From WHSW01 sp963769945 (lineage in GTDB: Bacteria; Actinomycetota; Thermoleophilia; Solirubrobacterales; 70-9): a DNA stretch of 64,000 nt. The DNA lies in the NCBI GenBank assembly GCA_963769945.1, contig CAVYOA010000014.1:496001-560000 (forward strand). The letters run 5' to 3'. The notes beneath the pieces were generated by a model. It searched no databases. It was not told where the DNA came from and saw only the letters and a program-made list of their open reading frames with translations. A program made the translations under genes and the position numbers. Below are positions 8,605 through 16,861 of the stretch, piece after piece (within the stretch, counting starts at the first letter, position 1; every line of letters starts with the position of its first letter).

Positions 8605-9342
8605 TCAGGCGCCTGCCGCCGCCCGCGCCGAGCGATGCGCCGCCTGTTCGAGAGTGTCGTCGAGCTCGACCAGCTCGGGCTCGGAGCCGCTGGCGCGGGC
8701 GAGCGCGAGCGCGATCAAGCGGTCAGCGAGGACGACGTTCTTGGGCAGCAGAGGGCCGTGCAGATAGGTGCCGAAGAGGTTTCGCTGGCGCACGCCCTCA
8801 TACCCGTCGCGCCCGTTGTTGCCATGGCCCTTGATCACCCGCCCCAAGGGCGTCGCCGACGCTCCCAAGACGGTACGGCCACCGTGATTTTCGAAGCCCG
8901 CGATGAGCTCGGGCGAGCCGGTGCCGATGTCCGCTTCGATCGCGACGTTGCCGATCAGCCGCGGGCCTGGATCGCGGACAGTTTCGAGATCGACGAGCCC
9001 GAGCCCAGCGATGCGCTCGGCGCCGAGCTGATAGCTGTGCCCGAGCAGCTGGTAGCCGCCGCAGACGGCGAGCACGACCGCATCGGAGTCGACCGCGGCC
9101 GCGATCGAGTCGCGCTTGGTCTCGCGCATGTCGCCGGCGACCAGCTTCTGGTCGCGGTCCTGGCCGCCGCCGATGTAGATCAGGTCGTGACGGGAGGGAT
9201 CGAAGCCTTCGCCCGGTCCAGCGGTGGCGAGCTCGAAGGCGATCGAGCGCCACTCGCAGCGCCGCTGAAGAAAAACGATGTTGCCGCGGTCGGCATAGAT
9301 GTTCATCTGCTCTGGATAGAGCGCGAGCACGCGCAGCCTCAT
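8605..9342 (-). CDS. gatD: Lipid II isoglutaminyl synthase, glutamine amidotransferase subunit GatD
   Basis: A 245-residue CobQ-type class I glutamine amidotransferase. The nucleophile is C94 in VLAVCGGYQLLGHSYQ, and the catalytic histidine is probably H195 in FGTYLHGPLLPKN. The early IGGGQDRDQ motif is typical of GatD. With MurT it amidates D-isoglutamate in the lipid II stem peptide, and GatD supplies ammonia. It is the last gene of the minus-strand operon. Its ATG overlaps the stop of the methyltransferase gene by 4 bases (9339-9342). C94 has the same number as reported for the Staphylococcus enzyme, which supports this start. Confidence 0.9.
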   Translation of the reverse strand: MRLRVLALYPEQMNIYADRGNIVFLQRRCEWRSIAFELATAGPGEGFDPSRHDLIYIGGGQDRDQKLVAGDMRETKRDSIAAAVDSDAVVLAVCGGYQLLGHSYQLGAERIAGLGLVDLETVRDPGPRLIGNVAIEADIGTGSPELIAGFENHGGRTVLGASATPLGRVIKGHGNNGRDGYEGVRQRNLFGTYLHGPLLPKNVVLADRLIALALARASGSEPELVELDDTLEQAAHRSARAAAGA

Positions 9343-10100
9343 GCCTCAGCCTCCAGGACGCAAATGACCGAGCCGACGTGGTCGGCGGTGGGGGGGACGT
9401 CGATCCGACTCAGCACCTCGAAGCCGAAGGCCCGAGCTTCGTCTTCGAACTCACCGGGGTCGACGTGATCGAGGCGCACGACGCTGATCTCGTCGTCCAG
9501 CTTGCCCTCGGGCGAGACGATCTGGCGCAGCCGGCGCAAGGCGACGCCGCCGTCGACCTCGGCGAGCGCCAATGGCGTGCTCGAGTAGACCCAGCCGCCG
9601 AGCTCGCGAACATCGGGCAAAAGACCCTCGACCTCGATTGCCGGCCGGGCTCGCTCGGCCAGCAGCGCAGCCGCGAACAGCCCGCCGCTCGGCAGCTGCG
9701 CTCGCACGCCGCGCAGCATCGAGGCCCGCTGATCGGCTCCATCGAGCAGGTGGACGAATTGCATCGGCGCGATCACCGCCTCGTAGTCGCGGTCCGACGG
9801 GAGCGCTCGCCCGTCGGCTCGAATGGTGGCGATCTCGAGTCCCGCGGCCGCGGCTCGAGCGGTGAGCTCGGCGAGCAGGGCGGGCGAGAGATCGAGAGCT
9901 TCGACCTCGATGCCTGCGCGGGCAAGATGCAGGCTCACACGCCCGGTGCCGGCGCCGAGCTCGAGCACGGGCCCTGAGGCCTGACGGGCAAGCTCGACCC
10001 AGGCAGCGAGGTCGGCGGCATAGGAGCCGCATTCGACGTCATGCCAGATTGCCTCCAGCGACATCTCTCGCTCGGCGCGACCGGTCGCACTCATCGCCAA
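9339..10100 (-). CDS. Class I SAM-dependent methyltransferase embedded between murT and gatD
   Basis: A 253-residue Rossmann methyltransferase. The SAM-binding motif I is VLELGAGTGRVSLHLA (residues about 45-60), followed by the acidic loop ALDLSP, a motif II region IRADGRALP and the VIAPMQFVHLL segment. No membrane segment. It overlaps murT by 10 bases upstream and gatD by 4 bases downstream, so it is translationally coupled to both halves of the lipid II amidating enzyme. The substrate is unknown. Context makes a cell-wall precursor or a lipid attractive, but this is inference only. Confidence 0.82.
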   Translation of the reverse strand: MAMSATGRAEREMSLEAIWHDVECGSYAADLAAWVELARQASGPVLELGAGTGRVSLHLARAGIEVEALDLSPALLAELTARAAAAGLEIATIRADGRALPSDRDYEAVIAPMQFVHLLDGADQRASMLRGVRAQLPSGGLFAAALLAERARPAIEVEGLLPDVRELGGWVYSSTPLALAEVDGGVALRRLRQIVSPEGKLDDEISVVRLDHVDPGEFEDEARAFGFEVLSRIDVPPTADHVGSVICVLEAEA

Positions 10101-11500
10101 TAGTCCTCGGCCAACCCGCGCGAGGCGAGCATCGTTCGCAGCTCCAGCAGCGCCGTATAGGTGGGCAGCGCGAACAGTCGCTGCGGCGCCTCGGCGACGG
10201 CCCGATCGAGCGAGCGGTCGATCTCCGCTTCGACCGCGATCGTCGCCGGGTCGAGGCCTGCGTACTTCAGCCTCAGGGCGATCTCCGGCGCGCGCGTGCC
10301 GGCGCAGGTGATCTGTCGCACGTGGCCGGCAAGCAGCTCGAAATCGGCGTCCCAGATCCAGGAGACGTCGCGGCCGTCGGCCGTGCGGTCGTTGAGCGCG
10401 ATCCAGAGATCGAGTCCCTGGGCTTGCACAGAGCCAGTCTGTCCCTCAAGGCGCAGCGTCCGCAGGACCTCGTTCGCGCCGGCCGGGTTCTTGATCAGCA
10501 GGATCGAAACCGCCTTGTCAGCCACCGCAATCGTTTCCACGCGCCCGAACACCGCCTCGACGGCCTCCAGCCCCGCCTTGGCGTGGTCGAGCCCGACGCC
10601 GAGCCGCAGAGTGGCTCCGAGGGCGGCAAGCGCGTTGTAGACGTTGTAGAGGCCCGGCAGCGGCAGCTCCAGGCGCAAATCGCCCTGCGGCGTTGTGATC
10701 ATCGACGTTGAGCCGCTCATTCCTCGCAGCTCGATCGCCGTCGCGGCGATCTCAGGTCGCGGCCGGGTCGCCTCGCAGTTGTGGCAGTCGTAGTGGCCGA
10801 GGTGACCGACGAAGGCGCGCTCGTAGACGTAGGGCGCACCGCAACGCCGGCAATGCTTTGCGTCATGGGCGTGTTGCAACTCGGGCAGCGCCTGAGTCGC
10901 GTCCTCGATTCCGAAATAGGTGACGCCGGGGCGTTGTCGGAGCTCGCGGTCGCGGCCGAGGTCGGCGATCAGGGGATCGTCGGCGTTGAGGACCAGTCCC
11001 AGGCCGCCGGCGCGTTCGCCGACCATCTCGGCCCACTCGTCGGCGAGATGCTCGAGCTCTCCGTAGCGATCGAGCTGGTCGCGAAAGAGGTTGCCGAGAA
11101 CGATCAGCTGGGGGTCGAGTTGCTCGACCACGCGCGGCAGCCACGCTTCGTCGACCTCGAACAAGCCCTCGTTGCCGCTCTGCTCGAGCAATGCGGTCGC
11201 CACTCCCCAGCTCATGTTCGATCCGGCGCGGTTGTGGACCGGTTCGCGGCCGGCAACGCGCAGCACCGACGAGATCATCCCTGCGGTCGTCGTCTTCCCG
11301 TTCGTCGCGCTGACGATCGTCGTCCCGGCCGTGAGCGAGCGTCCGAGCTGCGCGATCGCGTCGGGCGCCATCCGCAGCAGCAAGCGGCCAGGCAGCGTCG
11401 TTCCGCCACCGCGCCCGCTGGCGCGACTGAGCGCTCCGGTGGCGCGGGCGACGCCGAGCTTCAGCTTGAAGCCAGCGTTGTGGCGATCTGCGGCGTCCAT
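10091..11500 (-). CDS. murT: Lipid II isoglutaminyl synthase, Mur ligase subunit MurT
   Basis: A 469-residue Mur-ligase-type protein. The ATP P-loop is SATNGKTTTAGMI near residues 64-76, followed by NRAGSNMSWG, the central-domain FEVDEAWLP and LGNLFRDQLDRYGE. A four-cysteine zinc ribbon, CRRCGAPY and YDCHNC, is inserted in the middle domain as in known MurT proteins. The C-terminal domain (from IKNPAGANEVL) is the MurT-specific one. MurT activates the alpha-carboxyl of D-Glu in lipid II, and GatD supplies the ammonia. The start overlaps the stop of the upstream lipid kinase as TGATG at 11500. All features of a working enzyme are present. Confidence 0.93.
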   Translation of the reverse strand: MDAADRHNAGFKLKLGVARATGALSRASGRGGGTTLPGRLLLRMAPDAIAQLGRSLTAGTTIVSATNGKTTTAGMISSVLRVAGREPVHNRAGSNMSWGVATALLEQSGNEGLFEVDEAWLPRVVEQLDPQLIVLGNLFRDQLDRYGELEHLADEWAEMVGERAGGLGLVLNADDPLIADLGRDRELRQRPGVTYFGIEDATQALPELQHAHDAKHCRRCGAPYVYERAFVGHLGHYDCHNCEATRPRPEIAATAIELRGMSGSTSMITTPQGDLRLELPLPGLYNVYNALAALGATLRLGVGLDHAKAGLEAVEAVFGRVETIAVADKAVSILLIKNPAGANEVLRTLRLEGQTGSVQAQGLDLWIALNDRTADGRDVSWIWDADFELLAGHVRQITCAGTRAPEIALRLKYAGLDPATIAVEAEIDRSLDRAVAEAPQRLFALPTYTALLELRTMLASRGLAEDYWR

Positions 11501-12382
11501 CAGCTCGCGCAGATCACGCTCAGGGCCTGCGGCAAGACCCGTACGGTCGCGGGCAGGTCTGTGACGTGGTCGCCGTCGGCGAAGACCGCAAACGGCCGGT
11601 CAGCGTCGATTCGAACCTCAGCCACCCGCTCGACGGAAACCTCGGGGTTCTCAATGTGCTTTCCGTCAAAGACTTTTGGCAGGCTGGCAAGGAAACGCAG
11701 CTTGGCTACCTCGGCGGTGCTGACCACGTCGAGGAGCCCGTCGTCGAGCTCGGCGTCCGGCGCGATCATCATGCCGCCGCCGTAGGCCTTGCTGTTGGCC
11801 ACCGCGACGGAGTAGCCGCTGAAGCTTCGCTCGTTGCCGTCGAGCAGGAGGTGAAACCGGGCTGGCTTCCACGCGGCGAGCGCGCGCAGCGCCGCGTACG
11901 CGTAGACGAGGCGGCCGCGAACCCAGCGAGCTTCGTTGGCGATGCGGTTGGCATCGGAGTCGAAGCCGCAGCTGGCAATGCAGAGAAAGCGCTTGCCGTT
12001 GACTTCGCCAACGTCGATCCGCGCGCGTCTTGGCTGCGGCGAGAACAGCGACGGCGGCGTCGATCTCGGTGGGAATGCCGATGATGCGCGCGAGATCGTT
12101 GCCGCGGCCGCCCGGGATCACGCCGAGGGGCACCGCGCCGCCCGCCAGCGCGCCTCCGATCTGGCCGATGAGACCGTCGCCGCTGAGCACCACCGGAACC
12201 TCGCCGCGCCCGGCTGCGGCCACGGCCTGCGCGCAGCCGTGCTCGAGTCCCGTCGTCATGACCAGGTCGTAGCGCAACCCATGCGCCTTCAGGGCGGCTT
12301 CCACCGCCGGCAGAATCTCCGTAGCCCTGCCGCCGCCGGCGGCGGGGTTGACCAACAGCAGGTGACGCGTCGGCTCTGCCAC
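11500..12382 (-). CDS. Diacylglycerol kinase/sphingosine kinase-like lipid kinase, frameshifted
   Basis: The N-terminus is a DAGK catalytic domain: HLLLVNPAAGGGRATEILP, the VVLSGDGLIGQI motif (GGDGT region) and LGVIPGGRGNDLARIIGIP. The frame is lost at the GCGCGC run around 12021-12028. One base less joins it to IDVGEVNGKRFLCIASCGFD, then SYSVAVANSKAYGGGM-type sequence (GYSVAVANSKAYGGGMM in this copy), DAELDDGLLDVV and the end at 11500. The restored protein of about 293 residues is normal for YegS/DgkB-like soluble lipid kinases. These phosphorylate diacylglycerol or related lipids. It heads the murT operon and its stop overlaps the murT start. Confidence 0.85.
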
Positions 12383-12399
12383 GGCGCTCAGCAGCCTAC

Positions 12400-13056
12400 T
12401 CAGGCACGCTCAGCGGGCATACATCCGATCGTGAATGTGCCCGCCCCGGCGCAGCCGTGCTCGATCAGCTCGATGCCATGGCGCCGAAATCCCCGCTCGA
12501 GCACCGCCGGCGGGGTATAGAAGGGGATCGAATCGCCACTGCTGGCTGCGATCACGACGTGGCCGCCGGGGCGCAGCAGGCGTGCGATCTCGGCGAAGAA
12601 CGGGGGCATGTTGACTTGCGTTATGAGATCGAACGAGTCCTCGCCGTAGGGGAGGGCGGCGGCGTCGGCGACCTTGAACGCGATCCGGCCTTCGGGATCG
12701 AGGCCGACCTTGGCCTTTGCGAGCCGGATCATCTCCGCCGAAAGATCGACGCCGCGGACCCGAGCGCGCGGATACTCGCGCGCGAGAAACAGCGCTGCCT
12801 CACCCGTTCCGGTGCCGATGTCGAGCGCGCGCTCGGGATCGGCATCGATACGACCTGTCGCCGCCGCCAGCGCGGCGAGATGATCAACCGAACCGGCCCC
12901 CGTGCGCTCGTCCCAGCCATCCGCGGAGCGATCGAAGAACCCCTGCATCGGCGAACGCATCAGAGGCCAAAGCCAGGGCGCGCGAGCGACGGTGGCGTTG
13001 AGCAGGCGGCCGGTGACGCGAACGCGGGCCGGGATCTCTCGCTCACTTGCGGGCAC
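12400..13056 (-). CDS. Class I SAM-dependent methyltransferase
   Basis: A UbiE-like methyltransferase of about 218 residues. SAM motif I is ALDIGTGTGEAALFLA, followed by GVDLSAEMIRLAK, VADAAALPYGEDSFD (motif II) and LLRPGGHVVIAAS (motif III). The GTG at 13056 gives MPASEREIPARV. A TTG at 13101 is an alternative longer start that would leave only 27 bases to the divergent cyclophilin gene. It ends 17 bases before the lipid kinase start and probably heads the same transcript. The substrate is not recognisable. Confidence 0.75.
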   Translation of the reverse strand: MPASEREIPARVRVTGRLLNATVARAPWLWPLMRSPMQGFFDRSADGWDERTGAGSVDHLAALAAATGRIDADPERALDIGTGTGEAALFLAREYPRARVRGVDLSAEMIRLAKAKVGLDPEGRIAFKVADAAALPYGEDSFDLITQVNMPPFFAEIARLLRPGGHVVIAASSGDSIPFYTPPAVLERGFRRHGIELIEHGCAGAGTFTIGCMPAERA

Positions 13057-13128
13057 GACCGCATCATCGCAAGCCAAAGCGGTTGGGCCGCTGTGGCGCA
13101 ATCGCCGAATCGTCTAGATTGCGCCGCC

Positions 13129-13810
13129 ATGAACTCAGCGCGACACCGCCGACTCGTCGCGCTGCTCGCGGTTGGCGTCTTGGCCGGTGGCGTTGCCGGC
13201 TGCGGCTCTGACGATGAGGCCCGAAACGCCTGCTCCGGCCGAGACCACGGCACAAGGCGAATGCCAGGAGGTCGAGGCGCCGGCACCCAAGCCAGACAAG
13301 TTCGCGCGCGCCGAGCCGGTCCTGGAGCGCGGCGAGCCGGCCACCGCCACGGTTGAAACCAGCTGCGGCAGCTTCGAGATCGCGCTCGACACCGAGGGCT
13401 CCCCGAAAACCGCCAACTCCTTCGCCTTCCTCGCCGAGCAGGGCTTTTACGATGGCACGACCTTCCATCGCATCGCGCCGGGATTCGTGATCCAGGGCGG
13501 CGATCCCAACGGCGATGGCACCGGTGGCCCCGGCTATTCGGTCACCGAAGCCCCTCCCCAAGACACCGTCTATTCGCGCGGGCTCGTGGCGATGGCGAAG
13601 ACAGGGAATGAACCGGCCGGTACCTCGGGTAGCCAGTTCTTCGTCGTCACCGCACCCGCCGACGCCGGGCTCCCGCCCGACTACGCGGTGCTGGGGGAGG
13701 TCCGTTCCGGCGAGGAGGTGGTCGACGCGATCGCCGAGCTCGGCGACCCGGCTACCGAGCAGCCGCTTCAGGTGATCACGATCGACAGCGTTACGGTCGC
13801 GGCCGACTAG
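13129..13810 (+). CDS. Cyclophilin-type peptidyl-prolyl isomerase, lipoprotein, frameshifted near its N-terminus
   Basis: The ATG at 13129 starts a lipoprotein signal: basic MNSARHRR, a hydrophobic core, and the lipobox LAGGVAGC with C25. The frame breaks at CCC 13220-13222. One C less gives SDDEAETPAPAETTAQ and continues in frame to the cyclophilin domain: NSFAFLAEQGFYDGTTFHR, GFVIQGGDPNGDG, MAKTGNEPAGTSGSQFFV and YAVLGEV. Active-site Arg (FHR) and the GSQFFV strand are intact. It is predicted to be a surface lipoprotein assisting prolyl isomerisation of exported proteins. Confidence 0.88.
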
Positions 13811-13830
13811 CCCAGCTACCCTGCCCGCCG

Positions 13831-14301
13831 ATGTCTCGCATTGAGATCGGCGATGAGGCTCCGGACTTCGAGCTCTCAGGCACGGGGGCCGAGCTGTTCA
13901 AGCTCTCACAGCATCGCGGTCACTGGGTCGTGCTCGCCTTCTACCCGGGCGACTTCACGCCCGTTTGCACCAAGCAGTTCTGCTCTTATCGCGACGCGGC
14001 CGATCATCTCGACGAGCTCGACGCCGAAGTGATCGGAATCTCGCCGCAATCGGTCAGCTCGCATGACCGGTTTGCCGCCGAGCACGGGCTCACCGTGCCG
14101 CTGCTGGCCGATCCGGAGCATCTCACCGCACGCGCCTACGGAGTCGTCGCGCCCGGCGGCCTGGTGCGGCGATCGATCTTCATCATCGACCCGCGGGGCA
14201 CCGTGCGCTACCGCCACGTCGCCCTGCTCGGCCTGCGATACAAGGACGTCGAGCACCTCGCGGCAGCGCTCTCGCTCGCTCGCGCAGCGGCACCCGCGTG
14301 A
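13831..14301 (+). CDS. Thioredoxin-dependent peroxiredoxin, BCP type
   Basis: A 156-residue AhpC/TSA-fold peroxiredoxin that reduces H2O2 and organic hydroperoxides. The active site is YPGDFTPVCTKQFCSYRD, with peroxidatic C46 and a second cysteine C51 in the CX4C spacing of bacterioferritin-comigratory proteins. The upstream start ATG leaves 20 bases after the cyclophilin stop. The TGA overlaps the hydrolase GTG by 4 bases (14298-14301), so the two are coupled. Confidence 0.9.
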   Translation: MSRIEIGDEAPDFELSGTGAELFKLSQHRGHWVVLAFYPGDFTPVCTKQFCSYRDAADHLDELDAEVIGISPQSVSSHDRFAAEHGLTVPLLADPEHLTARAYGVVAPGGLVRRSIFIIDPRGTVRYRHVALLGLRYKDVEHLAAALSLARAAAPA

Positions 14302-15167
14302 GCTCGCAAGCAGATGATCGCGATGTTGAGCCTGTCGCGTTCTCCGTCGGCGACGACGGCCAGCTTACGGGCGAAGGGGAGGGGGAGGGGAGCCCGATCG
14401 TCCTCGCCCATGGGCTCACGGCAACGCGTCGCTATGTCGTACACGGCTCCAAGTTGCTGGCCCGCAAGGGCTTTCGCACGGTCGCCTATGACGCCCGCGG
14501 CCACGGCCAGTCCGATCCGGCGCCGGCCGGGGAGGGCTATTCCTATGCGGAGCTCACAGCCGATCTCGGCCGGGTCGTCGATGCCGAGACCCGCGGGGCT
14601 CCCTATCTCCTCGCCGGTCACTCGATGGGCGCACACACGCTCACCGCGCACGCGCTCGCCCGTCCTGAGCAGATCGCGGCGATCGTCGTCATCGGGCCGG
14701 TGTTCAGCGGGGCACCGACCACGGGCGAGGGCCTGGCTCACTGGGACAGCCTCGCCGATGGCTTGCAAAGCGGCGGGGTCGACGGCTTTATCGAGGCCTA
14801 CGACCACGATCTTGACCCGGATTGGCGCGAGACGATGCTGCGGATCACCCGAGACCGCCTGGGCCTTCATCGCGATCTGAGTGCCGTCGCGCAGGCCCTT
14901 CGCGACGTGCCGCGCTCGACCCCGTTCGACGATCTCTGCGAGCTCGAGCTCTGCGAGATTCCGGCTCTGGTCGTTGCCAGCCACGACGAAGCCGATCCGG
15001 GTCATCCCTACGCCGTCGCCGCGCAGTGGGCCGAGCACCTCGCGAACGCGACCTTGGTCAGCGAGCAGGAGGGGGAGTCGCCGCTGGCCTGGCAGGGCGG
15101 CAAGCTCTCGCGTGAGATCGCTGCCTTTTGCGAGCGCGATGAGGTGGTCGAGCGGCTGCGGGGCTGA
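14298..15167 (+). CDS. Alpha/beta hydrolase
   Basis: A 289-residue alpha/beta-hydrolase. The oxyanion region is IVLAHGLTATRR and the nucleophile elbow GHSMGAH carries the catalytic serine near residue 109. YDARGHGQSDPA precedes it, and ASHDEADPGHP probably supplies the acid. The histidine usually found near the C-terminus is not obvious: after the acid site only AEHLANATL offers one. It is coupled to the peroxiredoxin gene. The substrate is unknown. Confidence 0.8.
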   Translation: MSSQADDRDVEPVAFSVGDDGQLTGEGEGEGSPIVLAHGLTATRRYVVHGSKLLARKGFRTVAYDARGHGQSDPAPAGEGYSYAELTADLGRVVDAETRGAPYLLAGHSMGAHTLTAHALARPEQIAAIVVIGPVFSGAPTTGEGLAHWDSLADGLQSGGVDGFIEAYDHDLDPDWRETMLRITRDRLGLHRDLSAVAQALRDVPRSTPFDDLCELELCEIPALVVASHDEADPGHPYAVAAQWAEHLANATLVSEQEGESPLAWQGGKLSREIAAFCERDEVVERLRG

Positions 15168-15231
15168 CGCCAGAGGCAGCAGAGGGCGCCTGTTCGCGGG
15201 ATCCGCGGGTGAGACGCGAACGTCTGCGTGG

Positions 15232-15644
15232 TCAGCGGTTCTCGAGACGGTGCACGACTCGCAACCCCGACCAAGTCTCGTCGATCGCGCAGACCTTGTT
15301 GTCGACGAGGCCCGCGGGCAGCGCCACCTCGCGAACCACGTCTTCGGTGATGTCGGTGGCGACGCCGGAGGCACGCTTGGGCCAGGCGATCCAGAGCCCG
15401 CCGGCAGGATGGATCGCACGCGCCAAAGCGGCGAAGCGTCGCTCGAGCGCGCCGCGGCGGGTGAAGAAGGCGACGACGAGATCGAGCGGCCCGACAGCAC
15501 GCTGCTTGACGAGGACATCGGCTGGCAGCTCGCCCAGGGCAGCGGCAAATTCGCCCGGAGCGGCGGCAAAGGCGACGGTGGCACCGCTCTTGATCCCGAG
15601 CTTTTGCGGCAGTGGCGTGGACGAGTAGCCGGCGATTTCAGCAC
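15232..15644 (-). CDS. DUF3052-family protein, start codon unclear
   Basis: The reading frame gives a complete DUF3052-type protein of about 136 residues: AGYSSTPLPQKLGIKSG, then GPLDLVVAFFTRRGALERR, HPAGGLWIAWPKRASG, TDITEDVVREVALPAGLVD and DETWSGLRVVHRL before the stop at 15232. No ATG, GTG or TTG lies in frame before the AGYS motif: the frame is preceded by TAG. A GTG in the next frame at 15644 would work if one base were missing beside the AAA near 15637, giving MLKIAGYSS. The family is common in actinobacteria and has no known function. It is transcribed divergently from the PRC-barrel gene. Confidence 0.72.
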
Positions 15645-15659
15645 CCTATGCTTAGGCGC

Positions 15660-15998
15660 ATGATCGACGACGGCAGCGCCATCCACTACGCCGCGGTCCC
15701 ACGCGGAACGCCGGTCTTCGCCAGCGACGGCGTCGAGGTCGGCAAGGTCGACCAGATCGTTGACAACTACCGCGAGCACATCCTCGACGGAATCGTGATC
15801 GAAACGACCTCAGGCGAGCTCAAGTTCGCCGACGCGCCTGAGGTCGCACGCACTGCCGAGCGCGCTGTCACCCTCGCGATTACCGCGACTGAAGCCGAGG
15901 CGCTGGCGCCGCCCGACAAGGGCGCGGGTACGTTCAAGGCGAATGTGGGCGCGGGACGACTGGGCCGGATCTTCGGTCGCGGCTGGAAGCGCGATTAG
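15660..15998 (+). CDS. PRC-barrel-like domain protein
   Basis: A 112-residue protein whose centre (AVPRGTPVFASDGVEVGKVD, then DGIVIETTSGELKFADA) fits a PRC-barrel beta fold. The C-terminus is basic (LGRIFGRGWKRD). The ATG at 15660 is preferred; an in-frame ATG at 15648 adds four residues. PRC-barrel proteins occur in RNA processing, photosynthesis and stress contexts. No specific role can be read here. It lies just upstream of the RsbW-like gene on the same strand, with 31 bases between. Confidence 0.65.
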   Translation: MIDDGSAIHYAAVPRGTPVFASDGVEVGKVDQIVDNYREHILDGIVIETTSGELKFADAPEVARTAERAVTLAITATEAEALAPPDKGAGTFKANVGAGRLGRIFGRGWKRD

Positions 15999-16029
15999 CA
16001 GACCGGAGCGGGGGGTACGAATCTAGACG

Positions 16030-16842
16030 ATGGAGGCCGAAGCCAAAGTCGAGTTTTCGCTTCCTGCGCGCGCGGAGAACGTGGCGCTGGTTCGCCATGC
16101 GATCGCGGGCTTCGCCGAGGTCCTCGAAATGGAGGGCGCGGAGATCGCCGATCTGAAGACGGTGGTCACCGAGGCCTGCATGAACGTCGTCACGCACGCT
16201 TATGACGGCGATCAGGTGGGCCCGCTCGAGGTCGATGCCTGGCCCGAGGGTGGCGAGCTCGTCGTCGCCGTGCGCGACTACGGCACCGGGATCCGGCCGC
16301 TGGCTGATGTCGAGCGCCGCAGCCTGCGCCTCGGCTTGCCGCTGATGGCGGCTTTGACATCGAGCTTTGAGATCAGCCGCGGGCCCGGTGGTGGGACGCA
16401 GATCCGGATGCGAATGCCGATCGCCGTCAATGGCGACCGCGAGCGCTCGAAGGTGCCGGCAACCGGGGATGAGACGCGGATCAACCTCAAGGCCGGCGCC
16501 ATGCTCGGTCCTGTGCTCTCCCGCGTGATCTCGATGTTCGCGACACGGGCGGATTTCACGGTCGACAAGCTCTCCGACGCCGTCCTGCTCAGCGATGCGA
16601 TCTCGGCCGGCGGCCCCGACGGGTTTCCCGACGGCACGGCGCGGATCACGATCTCCGAGAACGCCGGCTCCTTTCTGATGCGCGTCGGGCCTTTGAACGA
16701 TGGCGCCGGCCAGCGCCTGCTCGACGGCATGCGACTGCCCGAGCTCGACGCCTCGCTGGAGGATCTCGCGGACGAGATCGCGGTCGAGAGCGACGGCGAC
16801 GGCGAGGTCGTCGCGATCCGCATCGGCGAGCCCTCCGCGTAA
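16030..16842 (+). CDS. RsbW-like anti-sigma factor / serine kinase with HATPase fold
   Basis: A 270-residue protein. The N-terminal half is a GHKL ATPase of the anti-sigma kinase type: N-box VVTEACMNVVTHAYDG (residues about 45-60), G1 box VRDYGTGIRP and G2-like GPGGGTQIRM. The second half (about 150-265) has no clear ATP motifs but a similar size and strand pattern, so it may be a degenerate second copy. RsbW-type proteins bind a SigB/F-family sigma factor and phosphorylate a STAS antagonist. Both partner types lie next to it: the sigma factor is convergent at 16862-17674 and the STAS protein is at 17958. Confidence 0.82.
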   Translation: MEAEAKVEFSLPARAENVALVRHAIAGFAEVLEMEGAEIADLKTVVTEACMNVVTHAYDGDQVGPLEVDAWPEGGELVVAVRDYGTGIRPLADVERRSLRLGLPLMAALTSSFEISRGPGGGTQIRMRMPIAVNGDRERSKVPATGDETRINLKAGAMLGPVLSRVISMFATRADFTVDKLSDAVLLSDAISAGGPDGFPDGTARITISENAGSFLMRVGPLNDGAGQRLLDGMRLPELDASLEDLADEIAVESDGDGEVVAIRIGEPSA

Positions 16843-16861
16843 GCGCCCGCGCCGGGTAGAG

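Noticed and set aside
9378..11785. Long plus-strand open frames opposite the methyltransferase, murT and lipid kinase genes
   Set aside because: The minus-strand genes are complete and show catalytic motifs. The plus frames are reverse-complement shadows with biased composition.
14208..15779. A 523-codon minus-strand open frame
   Set aside because: It reads against the peroxiredoxin and alpha/beta-hydrolase genes and through DUF3052 in a wrong frame. Only the DUF3052 frame (15232-15644) has family sequence.
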